Shown: piece by piece, positions 1 through 10,050 of the stretch
Numbering within the stretch: the stretch's first letter is position 1
Layout of the letters: every line of letters begins with the position of its first letter
Assembly: GCF_001751365.1 (NCBI RefSeq)
Contig: NZ_LJGT01000041.1
Span: forward strand, 861,045 to 925,044
Direction: 5' to 3'
Origin: Streptomyces abyssalis
GTDB lineage: Bacteria > Actinomycetota > Actinomycetes > Streptomycetales > Streptomycetaceae
DNA: 64,000 nt
Notes under the pieces: model-generated
The model's input: only the letters and a program-made list of their open reading frames with translations
The model's database searches: none
Told to the model about the DNA's origin: nothing
Made by a program: the position numbers and the translations under genes

Positions 1-1223
1 GCCTGCGTGTTCAAGGCGGCGAAGGCAAGGACGAAGCCCGCCCCGACGAGCAGCAGCGTGGGAAGCAGACCGCTCGCATAGGGAACGGGGTCAGGCCGGA
101 GCAGGTAGAGCAGGTAGCCGGTCAGCGGCAGCGCTCCCCCGAGTGCGATCAGCCAAGGTGCGCCGAACCGGCTCACCATCCGGCCCGACCACAGGGCTGT
201 CACGGCCAGCGGAGCGCTCGCCGGCAGCAGCGCGAGACCGGTCCACAACGGTCCCCTGCCGGGCGTCGACTGCAGCTGGAAGGAGATGATGAACAGCAGC
301 CCCAGGTAGGAGCCGTTGAGTGCGGCCGCGCCCAGTGCCGAGCGTGGCAGCGCGCCGGCCTTCAGGACGGAGGGCCTGACCAGCGGGTGGGCGGCTCTGC
401 GCTCGATCCGTACGAAGGCGGCGAGGAGGGCTGCGGCGGCTACGAAGCAGCCTGCCGTGCGGATGCCTCTGCCGGAGGCCCCGGCCGAGGGCACGGACAC
501 GATCGCGAACGCGAGTGAGAGCAGGGCTCCCGTGAACGTGACAGCGCCCAGCAGGTCGAGCCGGCGGAGAGCGTCCGCCGGGGGCCGCCGTGCTGTGCCC
601 GTACGGCGCCGGACGCGCCCGTCTCCGGGGATGAGCCGCACCCCGAGAGCGAACAGCAGCAGCACCACCGGGGCCGGGAAGGCCACTGCCCAGCGCCAGC
701 TCACCTCGGTGAGTGCGCCGGACAGCAGGAGTCCCGCGGTGAAGCCGCAGGAGCCGAAGAGCGCGTACACCGAAACCGCCCGGTTCCGGTCGGGGCCCTC
801 GGCGAACACGGCGCCGATGATGGCGAGGCCCGTCGGTGCGGTGAGCGCGGCCGCGAAGCCCTTGACGAAGCGTGTCGCCATGAGCAGGGCGGCGTCCTCG
901 GCCAGGCCTGCGACCACGGACGCCGCGGCGAAGGCCACCAGCGCGATCAGATACACCGGGCGCCTGCCGAGGAGTTCGACGATCCGTCCGCCGAGCAGCA
1001 TCAGCCCCCCGAAGCCCAGGGCGAAGCCGGTCATGGCCCACTGCACCTCGGTCATCGGGAGACGCAGATCGTCCCCGATCGCAGGCATGGCCACCACCAT
1101 GACCGAGACCTCGAGAGCGTCGATCAGCATGTTGCCGGCCAGGACGAACAGCAACCCCCACATGCGGGGACTCCAGGCCGCAGCGGCGGCCGGTGCTGCG
1201 GCCGGTGGATTCGGTGATGTCAT
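1..1223 (-). CDS. MFS drug exporter (DHA2-like), C-terminus beyond left edge
   Basis: The reverse strand reads open from ATG at 1223 to the window edge (about 407 residues) with many hydrophobic helices, so the gene is partial. The start MTSPNPPAA is preceded by an AGGAG-like site. Helix 1 (WGLLFVLAGNMLIDALEVS) and the following GFALGFGGLMLLGGRIVELL with an RRP loop are typical of 14-helix drug:proton antiporters of the major facilitator superfamily. It lies next to a type II polyketide acyl carrier protein on the same strand, so it may export or confer resistance to that product. The substrate is inferred from context only. Confidence 0.85.
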   Translation of the reverse strand, partial: MTSPNPPAAAPAAAAAWSPRMWGLLFVLAGNMLIDALEVSVMVVAMPAIGDDLRLPMTEVQWAMTGFALGFGGLMLLGGRIVELLGRRPVYLIALVAFAAASVVAGLAEDAALLMATRFVKGFAAALTAPTGLAIIGAVFAEGPDRNRAVSVYALFGSCGFTAGLLLSGALTEVSWRWAVAFPAPVVLLLFALGVRLIPGDGRVRRRTGTARRPPADALRRLDLLGAVTFTGALLSLAFAIVSVPSAGASGRGIRTAGCFVAAAALLAAFVRIERRAAHPLVRPSVLKAGALPRSALGAAALNGSYLGLLFIISFQLQSTPGRGPLWTGLALLPASAPLAVTALWSGRMVSRFGAPWLIALGGALPLTGYLLYLLRPDPVPYASGLLPTLLLVGAGFVLAFAALNTQ

Positions 1224-1305
1224 ACGCCGGGCTCCTGCTCGGGGCCGAAGTGGTCTCCTGCCGCGGCCTCTCCGGCCCCCGCCGGCCGAGCCGCTCCGCG
1301 GCGGC

Positions 1306-1575
1306 TCAGGTTGCCGTGGTGGTGACTGCGAGTTGCGCGTTGACGGCTTCGACGAGGGCGCGGGGCGTTGCGCCGTCGGTGATGACGGAGTCGCCGAGGG
1401 TGATGCCGTACTCACGCTCTATTCGGCCACCGGTCTCCAGCAGGGCCAGCGACTCGTATCCCAGCGCGTCGAAGCTGGTGTCGAGGATGTCGCCGTCCAG
1501 GGCGGCGCCCTCTGCGCCGGCCCCCTCGAACAGAATGCGCTTGAGATCGGCGAGGGTGAATTCCCGCTCGGACAT
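1306..1575 (-). CDS. Acyl carrier protein of a type II (aromatic) polyketide synthase
   Basis: An 89-residue protein starting MSEREFTLADLK. It has the usual ACP length and four-helix pattern. The phosphopantetheine attachment motif is GYESLALLE, close to the GYDSLALLE signature of aromatic-polyketide ACPs, with Ser about residue 40. It would tether the growing poly-beta-ketone chain to a KS-alpha/KS-beta pair, which is not in the window and presumably lies further left. A longer in-frame start at 1791 is unlikely because the extra residues are low complexity. It reads in the same direction as the exporter. Confidence 0.88.
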   Translation of the reverse strand: MSEREFTLADLKRILFEGAGAEGAALDGDILDTSFDALGYESLALLETGGRIEREYGITLGDSVITDGATPRALVEAVNAQLAVTTTAT

Positions 1576-2054
1576 GTGAGGCCCTTCTGGTCGACGGTTG
1601 GGATTCCCGCGCAGGACGCACGTCACAGAGCAGCCGCCCGCCCTCGGTATCGAGGCCGGGCGGCACGCACGTCGGCTGTGGGAGGAGGAACGCGAGCGTG
1701 TGCCGGAGAAGGCGCGGCCGAGCTGCGTGAGCGAGTGCTGGCGTAACGCAGCGCCGACCGCGGAGGGGGGCACACACCTTCCGTGCTGCAACGCGAGGCA
1801 CTGCAGGGGAAGTTAGTAGCAAGCTTCTTCAGCGGGCGGGGCTGCCGCAAGGCTGTCGATGTCAGATCTGCGTGAAGTTGTGCCATGTGCTTGTGTGGTG
1901 GCGACCGGCCACCGGGGTTGCCAGGGTGACGTGCGCGAGCGCTGGGCGAGCGCGTCCCGACGCCGGTGGTCCGGCGCACGGATCTCCGGTGAGGAGAAGC
2001 CGCACCGCTCACTACGCTGAGCGGACGCGCCGTGCGAAGCGCGAGGAGAAGGGG
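1576..2054. other. Intergenic region between divergent ACP and amine oxidase genes
   Basis: No convincing gene. It should hold the promoters for the leftward ACP gene and the rightward oxidase. An imperfect GC-rich hairpin with a nested stem is visible at 1633-1664. Short ORFs here lack family similarity and Streptomyces-like codon use. Confidence 0.5.
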
Positions 2055-3392
2055 GTGGGCGCGATGGACCGAGTCGACACGGTCGTCGTGGGTGCGGGCA
2101 TCGCGGGACTGACCGCGGCCCGGCTGCTTTCCCGGAGCGGGCGGCGAGTCGTCCTGCTCGAGGCTCGTGACCGCGTCGGCGGACGGGTGTGGAGCGACAG
2201 GGAGGGCGGGGTCGTCACCGATCTCGGCGCGTCCTGGATCCATGGGGTCACCGGCAGCCCGGTCGCCGAGGCGGCAGCCGCGTTCGGGCTGCGGACCGCG
2301 GAGTTCACGGTCGGCGGGTACCAGCCGTACAGCCGTCCCATCGCGTATTACGGTCCCTCGGGCGTTCGTCTCACCGACGACGAAGTGCGGCGCTTCGTGG
2401 CCGACATCGGCGCGGTGGACGCCGAACTCGCCCGCGTCGTGGCCGCCATGGCGCCGGGGCGCTCGTACGGCGAGGCCGCCGAGGCGGCCCTGGCCGCCCA
2501 GGGCTGGGGGGCGGAACGCACCGAGCGCGTCCGGGAGCACCTGCGCCACCGCACCGAGGAGCAGTACGGCGTCTGGATCGACGACCTCGACGCGCACGGA
2601 CTCGACGACGACTCGATCGACGGCGACGAGGTCGTCTTCCCCGACGGATACGACGCCCTCGCGACGCACCTCGCGAAGGGACTCGACGTCCGGCTCGGGC
2701 ACGTCGTCACCTCGGTGCGCTGGTCGTCCGACGGCGTCCAAGTCACCACCGCTCACGGTGTGTTCACGGCGAACCGTGCCGTGGTGACCGTCCCGGTCGG
2801 GGTGCTGAAGTCCGCGGAGTTCAGCATCGAACCCCCGCTGCCCGAACCGGTGGCCGGTGCGCTGGCACGCCTTGAGATGAACGCCTTCGAGAAGGTCTTC
2901 CTCCGTTTCCCCTCGAAGTTCTGGGACGACCAGGTGTACGCCGTCCGTCAGCAAGGGCCGGACGGGGTCTGGTGGCACTCCTGGTACGACCTCACCGCCG
3001 TACACGGCGTGCCGACGCTCCTCACGTTCGCCGCCGGACCGGCCGCGCAGAGGACGCGGGGATGGAAGCAGGAGCAGACCGTCGACTCGGTCCTCGGCGA
3101 ACTGCGCCGGCTCTACGGCGACCGCGTCGAGGACCCCACCTCCGTGCATGTGACCTCGTGGCAGGACGACCCCTGCTCGCGCGGGTCGTACGCGTACATG
3201 ACCGTGGGTTCGGCGCCCGAGGACCACGACCTTCTCGCCACCCCGGTGGGCGGCGTGCTGCATCTCGCGGGCGAGGCGACGTGGACCGACGACCCGGCCA
3301 CGGTCAACGCGGCGCTGCGCTCCGGCCACCGCGCCGCGTCCGACGTCCTCGGCCGTCCCGTCCCGGTCGAGGACGCCTGGGCCGACGGCTGA
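2055..3392 (+). CDS. Flavin-containing amine oxidase (polyamine/monoamine oxidase family)
   Basis: About 445 residues. The N-terminus carries a Rossmann dinucleotide fold (VVVGAGIAGLTAARLL) and the EARDRVGGRVWS motif that binds FAD. GASWIHG near residue 60 is typical of polyamine oxidases. The C-terminal FAD segment is LHLAGEATWTDDPATVNAAL. The enzyme should oxidise an amine with O2, releasing H2O2. GTG at 2055 is chosen because AGGAG at 2044 sits at good spacing; ATG at 2064 is the alternative, and the frame's first ATG at 1872 adds implausible residues. The gene is monocistronic. Confidence 0.9.
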   Translation: MGAMDRVDTVVVGAGIAGLTAARLLSRSGRRVVLLEARDRVGGRVWSDREGGVVTDLGASWIHGVTGSPVAEAAAAFGLRTAEFTVGGYQPYSRPIAYYGPSGVRLTDDEVRRFVADIGAVDAELARVVAAMAPGRSYGEAAEAALAAQGWGAERTERVREHLRHRTEEQYGVWIDDLDAHGLDDDSIDGDEVVFPDGYDALATHLAKGLDVRLGHVVTSVRWSSDGVQVTTAHGVFTANRAVVTVPVGVLKSAEFSIEPPLPEPVAGALARLEMNAFEKVFLRFPSKFWDDQVYAVRQQGPDGVWWHSWYDLTAVHGVPTLLTFAAGPAAQRTRGWKQEQTVDSVLGELRRLYGDRVEDPTSVHVTSWQDDPCSRGSYAYMTVGSAPEDHDLLATPVGGVLHLAGEATWTDDPATVNAALRSGHRAASDVLGRPVPVEDAWADG

Positions 3393-3580
3393 GGGCCGCC
3401 GCCGTCGGCGGGCGGCTCCGACAGCGGAACGAGGCCGGAGTACGGGGGCCGGTTACCTCGCCCGGCCGCATGAGGACGCACCGGGCTTGCCGGTCCCATT
3501 CGTCCAGGTAAGGGTACGAAGAGTGAGCTGTGTTGCACCCCTCAGGAACACCTCACCCTTCTCGAGGACGGAGAGTTCCC

Positions 3581-4114
3581 ATGCCTGACCGTTCCAGTTC
3601 GAAGCGCTCGGATGGCACGCAGCAGCAGGTTCAGGAGACGGTCGCGCATCCGGTGCGGGCGATGAGAAGTGCCGCCGAGAGCGTCCCCGGGGCGGAGCGT
3701 GCCAGAGGGGTCTTCGACGACATGCTGAACACCGTCGGAATCGTTTCGCCGGGAGCCCGCCGCGTTGCCGCGTACACGGGGGCGGGGATCCTCGGCGTGG
3801 CCGGTGTCGTCGAGTGGCCGGTAGCCGTGGTGGGCGCCGCGGCGGTGTGGCTGACGCAGCCGCGTCCCGCCGACATGGACGGCGCGGGGACCGCTGACAC
3901 CGGCGGCGCCAGGACGCAGAAGCGGACTGCGAAGAAGGCTGCCTCCAGGTCGGCCGGCGGCTCGCGCCCGGCGAAGAAGGCATCGAGCAGGAGCACTGCC
4001 AAGAGAACCGCCAAGAGCACTGCCGGCAGGACTGCCAGGAGCACCGGCAAGAGGACCGCCAAGAGCACCACGAGCGCCTCGCGTGCGAAGGCCGGCGGAC
4101 AGAAGAAGACCTGA
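3581..4114 (+). CDS. Small membrane-associated protein with histone-H1-like Lys/Ala/Ser tail
   Basis: 177 residues. A folded N-terminal part ends in hydrophobic segments at about residues 60-90 (AAYTGAGILGVAGVVEW, AVVGAAAVWLT). The last 70 residues are a basic low-complexity tail of repeated KRTAKS, GRTARS and GKRTAKS blocks, like eukaryotic H1 and bacterial HupS-type tails. The ATG follows GGACGGAGAG. It lies 70 bp upstream of the large P-type ATPase on the same strand, so the two may be co-transcribed. The tail suggests nucleic acid binding at the membrane; function unknown. Confidence 0.75.
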   Translation: MPDRSSSKRSDGTQQQVQETVAHPVRAMRSAAESVPGAERARGVFDDMLNTVGIVSPGARRVAAYTGAGILGVAGVVEWPVAVVGAAAVWLTQPRPADMDGAGTADTGGARTQKRTAKKAASRSAGGSRPAKKASSRSTAKRTAKSTAGRTARSTGKRTAKSTTSASRAKAGGQKKT

Positions 4115-4183
4115 GCCCTCCTTGCCCGCCGTGACGACCGTCCCGTCCCCCACGCCCGCACGGAATCCCCGCGAAGGTGAGGA

Positions 4184-7100
4184 ATGCTGCTTCGAGTGCT
4201 GGCCGGGCTGCCCAGGCTGACTTCCTCACTTCTCCAGAGCGTTCTGGCCGTGCCTGCCAGGACCACTCGCCGGGTCACGCCGCCGGCGGCCGCCGCGGCG
4301 CGCCTGACGGGCAGGCTTGCGAGCGCCGGTGCGCATGAGGCGCTGAGCGGTGCGACGGAAGTGTGCGTGTCCGCCGGGCGGTTCGGGTCGGTAGCCCGTG
4401 ACGCGCTGACGCCCCGGGTCGGTCAGTGGCGGGCAGGGTCCCGGATGCACCTGGGGCTGCGGTACCCGCGTGACGCACCGGAGGGCACGGCGGAAGGACT
4501 CGAGGCCGCCGCGGAGAAGGTGGCCGCCGAACTGGCCGAGCACCCCGATGTGCTGCTCGCCTACTGGGACGGCGGCCTGGAGTGCGTGATCGTCAGGGCC
4601 GTCGAGGCCGCGGCCTGCGAGCGGGTGGCCGACAGGGCGTCCGAAATCGCGGCCGAGCACGGGCTTGAACACATCGGCGAACGGACGCCGGAGCACGGCC
4701 ACCCGGGTGACGTCAGGAACGCGCGCGTCGAGGTTGCCGCGCTCGCGCTCGACGCGGCAGGCATCGCCACGGTCTTCGCGGGGCGGGCGGTGCTTCCGGC
4801 GCGCGCGCCCGAAGCCCTGGTGGCGTCAGTCTCGCTCCTGCGTGAGGACTCGCGAGTACGTGCGGCACTGGGCCGTCTGCTGGGTTCGGACGCGAGCGAC
4901 CTGCTCCTGGGAGCGGCCCAGGCGGCAGTCTGCGGACTCGCCCAGTCACCCGGGCCTCTGCTGCTCGACGCCGCGCTGCGGGCCACGCAGTTGGTGCGGT
5001 CACTGGCGCAGCTCGGGACGTTCGAGGCAGTGCACGACACCCTCTGTACTCCGGACCGCCCGACGGTGGCGAAAGGCGCCACCGTGCGCCCGGCACTTCG
5101 GACATGCCCGGACGAGTCGTACTCGGACACGGCCGTCAACGGAATGCTGGGCGGTGCCCTCGCCACGCTTCTGTTCACCCGTAGCGTCGACAAGGCGGCG
5201 GAGACCGTACTGGCCGGTGTCCCCAAGGCCGCACGCTTCGGCCCCGCGGCCTTCACCGCGGTGCTCGCCGCCGCCCTCGCGCAGGAGGACATGCTGGTCG
5301 GCGATCCCGCGAGGCTCCGCCGTCTGGAACTCGTGGACACCGTGGTGCTGCACTCCGGAGCACTCCGCAGCACGCGCCGCACCGTGCTCGAAGTCCATCC
5401 GGGCACGACGGGCTGGGACCATGGCCGGCTGTGGCACGCGGCCATGAAGACCCTCAGCGCTCCCGAGGGCGGGGCTGAACCACCCGCCGAGCCACCCCTC
5501 GTACTTCGTCCGGTGCCCGATGAGACGAAGTCGGAGGCGGGGCTGATGACCGCCTCGCTGCTCGGCAGGGATGTGGGCACCGTCCTGGTCGGCTGGGAAG
5601 TCGAGCCCATGGCCGAGGCCGCGCTGGACGCGGCCCGCCGGGCGGGGCTGCACGTCGTGGTGGTCGACGAGCACGGCCTCGGCGAGTTCGGCACCCTGGC
5701 CGATCAACTCACCTCGGGGGAAGTCCCGTTCGCCGGGACCGTCGCCGCTCTCCAGGACGAGGGCCGTACGGTCCTCACCGTGGCGCGAGTCCCGCACGAC
5801 CGGAGGGCTGAACAACCGGAGCGGGCTCCTTCCGCCCATGACGTCATCGACGGGCTGCTCCGTGGCGACATCGCCGTTGCGGTCACCGACGAGGGCAGTG
5901 CCGTCGCCTGGGGCGCCGACCTGCTGTCCCTGCGCGGGCTGGAAGGCGTCTGGCGGCTGCTGTCCGCGGTGACCCCGTCCCGAGCGGTCAGCGGATGGGG
6001 CAAGTTCTTCGCGGAGGCGGGCGCCGCGCTCTCCGAACTGCTGGTACTCACCCGGGAAGCACGGTCGCGGCAGTCGCCCGCCTCCCTCGAAGTACGTCTC
6101 AGTCCAGTCACCGTCGCCACCGCCGCGTCCCTGACGTGGGGCTGGGCCGCCGCGCAGGTCGTGGCCGCCGGAACGACACCACGGCCCGAACCGCGAGTGC
6201 CCTGGCACGCGCTGCCTCCGGACGAGGTCATGGCTCGGCTGCGCAAGGCGCCACCCACCGCGCCCAGGGGATTGTCGGTGACACGACGTCTTGCCGGCCG
6301 TCTCGCGCGGGACATGGCCGCGTACCCGCTCCTTGCGCCCGTACGGACGGGGGTCCAGCTTGCCCGCGCCGTGTGGGCCGAACTCGACGACCCGTTCACG
6401 CCCGTGCTGGTGGTCGGCGCCACCGCGTCGGCACTGCTGGGATCGGCGGTCGACGCCTACCTCGTCCTCGGCGCCGTAGGGCTGAACGCCCTGGTCGGCG
6501 GGGCCCAGCGGCTGCGCGCGCAGAGGGCGTTGTTCGCGCTCGTCACCGAGCAGCGGCAGATGGCCCGACGGCTCGATCCGTCGACCGGTGAGGTATCCGT
6601 CGTCGAAGCCGCCGGCCTGGCGCGGGGCGAAGTGATCGAGCTGCACGTCAACGACGTGGTCCCGGCAGACGCGCGGCTGCTGGACGTCGACGGATGCGAG
6701 GTCGACGAATCCTCGCTGACCGGGGAGTCACTGCCGACTCCCAAACATGTGGCCGCCGTCCCGGGTGCCTCACTCGCCGACCGGAGCTGCATGGTCTTCG
6801 AGGGCACCACAGTGGTGGCCGGCTGCGCGCGGGCCGTGGTCGTGGGCACCGGCCACCAGACGGAAGCCGGCCGTGCCGCGTCCCTCGCCGCCCGGGTCCC
6901 CATCTCGGCAGGAGTGCAGGCACGACTGCACAGGCTGACCAGGCGAGTGCTGCCCTTCACCCTCGCGGGCGGTGCCGCCGTCGCCGGTCTGTCCCTGTTG
7001 CGCGGACGTTCGATGCGTACGGCGCTCCAGGGCGGACTCGCCGTCGCGGTTGCGGCCGTACCCGAGGGCATGCCCCTGGTGGCGACCGTGGCACAGATGG

Positions 7101-8833
7101 CCGCCGCACGGCGTCTCAGCCGGCTCGGTGTCCTCGTCCGTACGCCGCGCAGCCTGGAGGCGCTGGGCCGCGTCAACGCCGTCTGCTTCGACAAGACCGG
7201 GACTCTCACGGAGAACAAGCTGCGGGTCGTCAGTGTCGTCACCGCGAGCGGTGACGATCACAAGGCGGCCGACGCCAGGGCGTTCCCGGTCCTTCGCATC
7301 GCCGCCCGTGCATGCCCGGCCGCCGCGGACGGGGCGGGTGTCCACGCCCATGCCACCGACGAGGCCGTCCTGGCAGCCGCCCCGCGTGAGACCGCGTGGA
7401 CCACCGTGCGGGCCGAGCCCTTCGAGTCGAGCCGCGGGTTCGCAGCCGCCATCGGAAGGGGCGCTCACGGTGACGAAACGCTGGTGGTCAAGGGCGCGCC
7501 GGAAGTCGTACTGCCCTGCTGCCCCGATGCGGACCCGTCTGCGGTCGAGACGGCAGACGCCCTCGCCGCCCAGGGGCTGCGGCTGCTCGCCGTGGCCCAG
7601 CGTCCCCTGGGCGTGAACGAGGCGGCCGATGTCCTGGACAAGCCGCTCGAACTGCTGGAACTGATCGGGTTCGTGGCCTTGGCCGACACCCCACGCGGCA
7701 GCTCCGCCCCGCTCGTGTCCGGGTTGACCGAGGCAGGCGTACGTCCCGTCATGCTGACCGGCGACCATCCCCAGACCGCCCGGTGCATGGCGATCGCCCT
7801 CGGCTGGCCCTCCGACGTCACGGTGGTCACGGGCCACGACCTGGCCGCGCTCGACCGGGCGGGGCGGGCTCGCGTTCTCAAGAGCTGCGGCGTCGTGGCC
7901 CGCGTCGCACCCGAACAGAAGCTCCAGGTCGTCGAGGCGCTCCGGGAGGGGGGACGCGTCGTAGGCATGGTCGGGGACGGCGCGAACGACGCCGCCGCCA
8001 TCCGGGCCGCCGACGTCGGGATCGGCATCGGCGCGCGCGGTTCAGCGGCCGCACGCAATGCCGCCGACCTTGTGATCACCAACAGCGAACTCTCGGTGCT
8101 CATCGACGCCATCACCGAAGGCCGCGCCCTGTGGCGCAACGTGGCCGACGCCATCAGCATCCTGCTCGGCGGCAACGCGGGCGAGGTCGGCTTCTCCGTA
8201 CTGGGCACACTGCTCTCCGGCACGTCACCGCTCTCCGCGCGCCAGCTGCTCCTGGTGAACCTGCTCACCGACATGTTCCCGGCCATGGCGATCGCGGTCA
8301 CGCCTCACGACCAGGGCTCCGCCTCGGAGGACACCCTGACCGAGACGCACGCCGCGAGTCCCGTCAACCTGGGGGAGCCCCTCACACACGAGATCCGCCG
8401 GCGTGGTCTGATCACCGGAGCCGGCGCGGCGACGGCCTGGCTGGCCGGCAGTCTCACCCCCGGATCGGCACAGCGCACCAGCACCATGGCCATGTGCGGC
8501 GTGATCGGTGCCCAGCTCACCCAGACCGTGGCCGGACGCCGCGACAGCCCCTTGGTCCTCGGTACGGTCATCAGCACGGCCGCCGTTCTCGTCGCCCTCG
8601 TCCAGACGCCCGCCGTCAGCCGTTTCTTCGGGTGCACTCCCTTGGGCCCCGTGGCCTGGGCAGGAGTGGCCATTGCCATCGGGACTTCTTCGGTGGGGCC
8701 CCGACTGGTGCCTCAGGCCGACGAGTTGCTCTCACGCCTCACATCACGGCTGGGGTCCGTACTGCACACCCGGGACGGCTCTGGCCCCTTGAGCCTTCTC
8801 CGACGACGCCCGCCTCACTCACCGCCGCGCTGA
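4184..8833 (+). CDS. Large P-type cation-transporting ATPase (CtpI/CtpH-like)
   Basis: 1549 residues, roughly 600 longer than a standard P-type ATPase; the extra part is an N-terminal region with an HMA-like segment around residues 85-145. Catalytic motifs are complete: TGES at 846-849 (actuator), DKTGTLT with phospho-acceptor D1003, and GDGAND with D1265. The membrane motif is PEGMP (960-964) where many family members have PEGLP or CPC, which argues against a classical heavy-metal P1B pump. Architecture resembles mycobacterial CtpI/CtpH. The ion is not predictable with confidence. Strong RBS GGTGAGG at 4176; a terminator hairpin follows. Confidence 0.9.
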   Translation: MLLRVLAGLPRLTSSLLQSVLAVPARTTRRVTPPAAAAARLTGRLASAGAHEALSGATEVCVSAGRFGSVARDALTPRVGQWRAGSRMHLGLRYPRDAPEGTAEGLEAAAEKVAAELAEHPDVLLAYWDGGLECVIVRAVEAAACERVADRASEIAAEHGLEHIGERTPEHGHPGDVRNARVEVAALALDAAGIATVFAGRAVLPARAPEALVASVSLLREDSRVRAALGRLLGSDASDLLLGAAQAAVCGLAQSPGPLLLDAALRATQLVRSLAQLGTFEAVHDTLCTPDRPTVAKGATVRPALRTCPDESYSDTAVNGMLGGALATLLFTRSVDKAAETVLAGVPKAARFGPAAFTAVLAAALAQEDMLVGDPARLRRLELVDTVVLHSGALRSTRRTVLEVHPGTTGWDHGRLWHAAMKTLSAPEGGAEPPAEPPLVLRPVPDETKSEAGLMTASLLGRDVGTVLVGWEVEPMAEAALDAARRAGLHVVVVDEHGLGEFGTLADQLTSGEVPFAGTVAALQDEGRTVLTVARVPHDRRAEQPERAPSAHDVIDGLLRGDIAVAVTDEGSAVAWGADLLSLRGLEGVWRLLSAVTPSRAVSGWGKFFAEAGAALSELLVLTREARSRQSPASLEVRLSPVTVATAASLTWGWAAAQVVAAGTTPRPEPRVPWHALPPDEVMARLRKAPPTAPRGLSVTRRLAGRLARDMAAYPLLAPVRTGVQLARAVWAELDDPFTPVLVVGATASALLGSAVDAYLVLGAVGLNALVGGAQRLRAQRALFALVTEQRQMARRLDPSTGEVSVVEAAGLARGEVIELHVNDVVPADARLLDVDGCEVDESSLTGESLPTPKHVAAVPGASLADRSCMVFEGTTVVAGCARAVVVGTGHQTEAGRAASLAARVPISAGVQARLHRLTRRVLPFTLAGGAAVAGLSLLRGRSMRTALQGGLAVAVAAVPEGMPLVATVAQMAAARRLSRLGVLVRTPRSLEALGRVNAVCFDKTGTLTENKLRVVSVVTASGDDHKAADARAFPVLRIAARACPAAADGAGVHAHATDEAVLAAAPRETAWTTVRAEPFESSRGFAAAIGRGAHGDETLVVKGAPEVVLPCCPDADPSAVETADALAAQGLRLLAVAQRPLGVNEAADVLDKPLELLELIGFVALADTPRGSSAPLVSGLTEAGVRPVMLTGDHPQTARCMAIALGWPSDVTVVTGHDLAALDRAGRARVLKSCGVVARVAPEQKLQVVEALREGGRVVGMVGDGANDAAAIRAADVGIGIGARGSAAARNAADLVITNSELSVLIDAITEGRALWRNVADAISILLGGNAGEVGFSVLGTLLSGTSPLSARQLLLVNLLTDMFPAMAIAVTPHDQGSASEDTLTETHAASPVNLGEPLTHEIRRRGLITGAGAATAWLAGSLTPGSAQRTSTMAMCGVIGAQLTQTVAGRRDSPLVLGTVISTAAVLVALVQTPAVSRFFGCTPLGPVAWAGVAIAIGTSSVGPRLVPQADELLSRLTSRLGSVLHTRDGSGPLSLLRRRPPHSPPR

Positions 8834-8912
8834 GCAGGGCCACGCCACGGCGTCGTGCTCCTGGGGCTCAGACGGTGGGTCGCGTACGGGACGGGATCGG
8901 TGAAAGACAGAG

Positions 8913-8949
8913 AGAGGGCGGGAGTCAGCTGCACTGACTCCCGCCCTCT
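8913..8949 (+). terminator. Strong intrinsic terminator after the P-type ATPase
   Basis: Perfect 15-bp inverted repeat (arms 8913-8927 and 8935-8949) with a 7-nt loop, followed by TCTTC. It isolates the ATPase transcript from the decayed region to the right. Confidence 0.85.
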
Positions 8950-9112
8950 TCTTCATGGGCCCTTGCAGGTCAGCGGCTCATCCACGCTGATCGCTGCGAA
9001 GTACCCCCGGGGCGATTCCGACAGCATCTACACGTATCCGTACCCGTCGTGAGCTGGTGGTTTCTGCAACCGTTGAGGTGCCCAGGCGCCGCCGCCGGGG
9101 CGGTGATGCCCG

Positions 9113-9930
9113 ATGAGCCGTCCGATTGCCCCGTCTGTCCGGTCTGCACAGCGAGGGGGCCGCCAGTCCGTGAGTGCACCCGGTGGGGCGGAGGGCGTTG
9201 GCGGGTCATCGCAGAGGGTTGCTTTGGACGTCTGGGCGCGGCGCGGCGGCGGACTGATCGTTACCGCCGTGGCTGCGTATTCCTCGTATGAGCACCAGCG
9301 TGACTTCGCGTTGCGGGGTGGGGCGGATGCAGTAGGCGCGGCCCTCTGGCCGTTGTCTGTCGACGGCTTGCTACTACTGGCGACTGTCGGATTGCTTAAA
9401 ACCCGGCCCAAACGTCAGCCGAAGAATGCAATGCGCTGTCTTGGTGGCGTTCTTGCTGGGGATCGCGGTGTCACTGGCCGCCAACGTCGCCGCTGCGCCC
9501 ACTCTCGGTTGGCGGGAGGTCCTGGTTGCCGGGTGGCCGCCGGTTGCCTTGTTGCTCTCGGTGGAGCTTCTCGCTCACCGCTCTGGCCCACCAGACTTCG
9601 CCGAGGCCGAGCCAACGGCTGTGAGTGCAGGTCTCGCTGATGGGCAGATTGGTTTGGGTGAGGCGGTGTCGGCAGGAGCTGTCCGGCCGGCGGAGTCTCG
9701 GCCCACGGCTGAGCAGGCCATGTGGTCCCACTTCCAACGCGAGCGATCTCGTGGGCGCATGCCGACGGGTGCCGAGTTGGACCGTGTGGCGGGCACCAAC
9801 AACTACGGATGAGCAGTACTTGCCCGATGGCGGCAGAACGGTCAGTGGGAATCAGTGGAGGAGCTCGGCAGATCGCACCGACGTCAACAGCTGGGCCGTC
9901 TACTGCAACGCCGAGCGGACGGCGGTAAAT
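9113..9930 (+). pseudogene. Broken DUF2637 (SpdB-like) mobile-element membrane protein
   Basis: Two forward frames together spell one DUF2637 protein. The first (from about 9113) gives the N-terminal helices with AAYSSYEHQRDFAL and PLSVDGLLLLATVGLLK. The second begins near 9426 with VAFLLGIAVSLAANVAAAP and PPVALLLSVELLAHR. The switch is a frameshift at about 9415-9430. A TGA at 9810 then interrupts the C-terminal helix-turn-helix-like part, which continues in frame as AVLARWRQNGQW to about 9930. The family is usually found on actinomycete plasmids and integrative elements, so this looks like the remains of an older element. Confidence 0.75.
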
Positions 9931-10050
9931 GCGGCCGGGAATGGCCCTTTGCAGTCAGCTACTCGGACCGTGGGGGGCTGTATTCGATGCGGCGCAAGAC
10001 GGGCTCCAGCCGGTCGACGGCGTACGGCGGTGCAGCCGGCGACGCCTGCC

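Noticed and set aside
1623..3329. 568-residue reverse-strand frame opposite the amine oxidase
   Set aside because: It is antisense to a clear FAD enzyme and has Arg/His-rich composition typical of shadow frames in high-GC DNA.
5000..6646. 548-residue reverse frame within the P-type ATPase
   Set aside because: Shadow of the ATPase; no motifs and incompatible codon bias.
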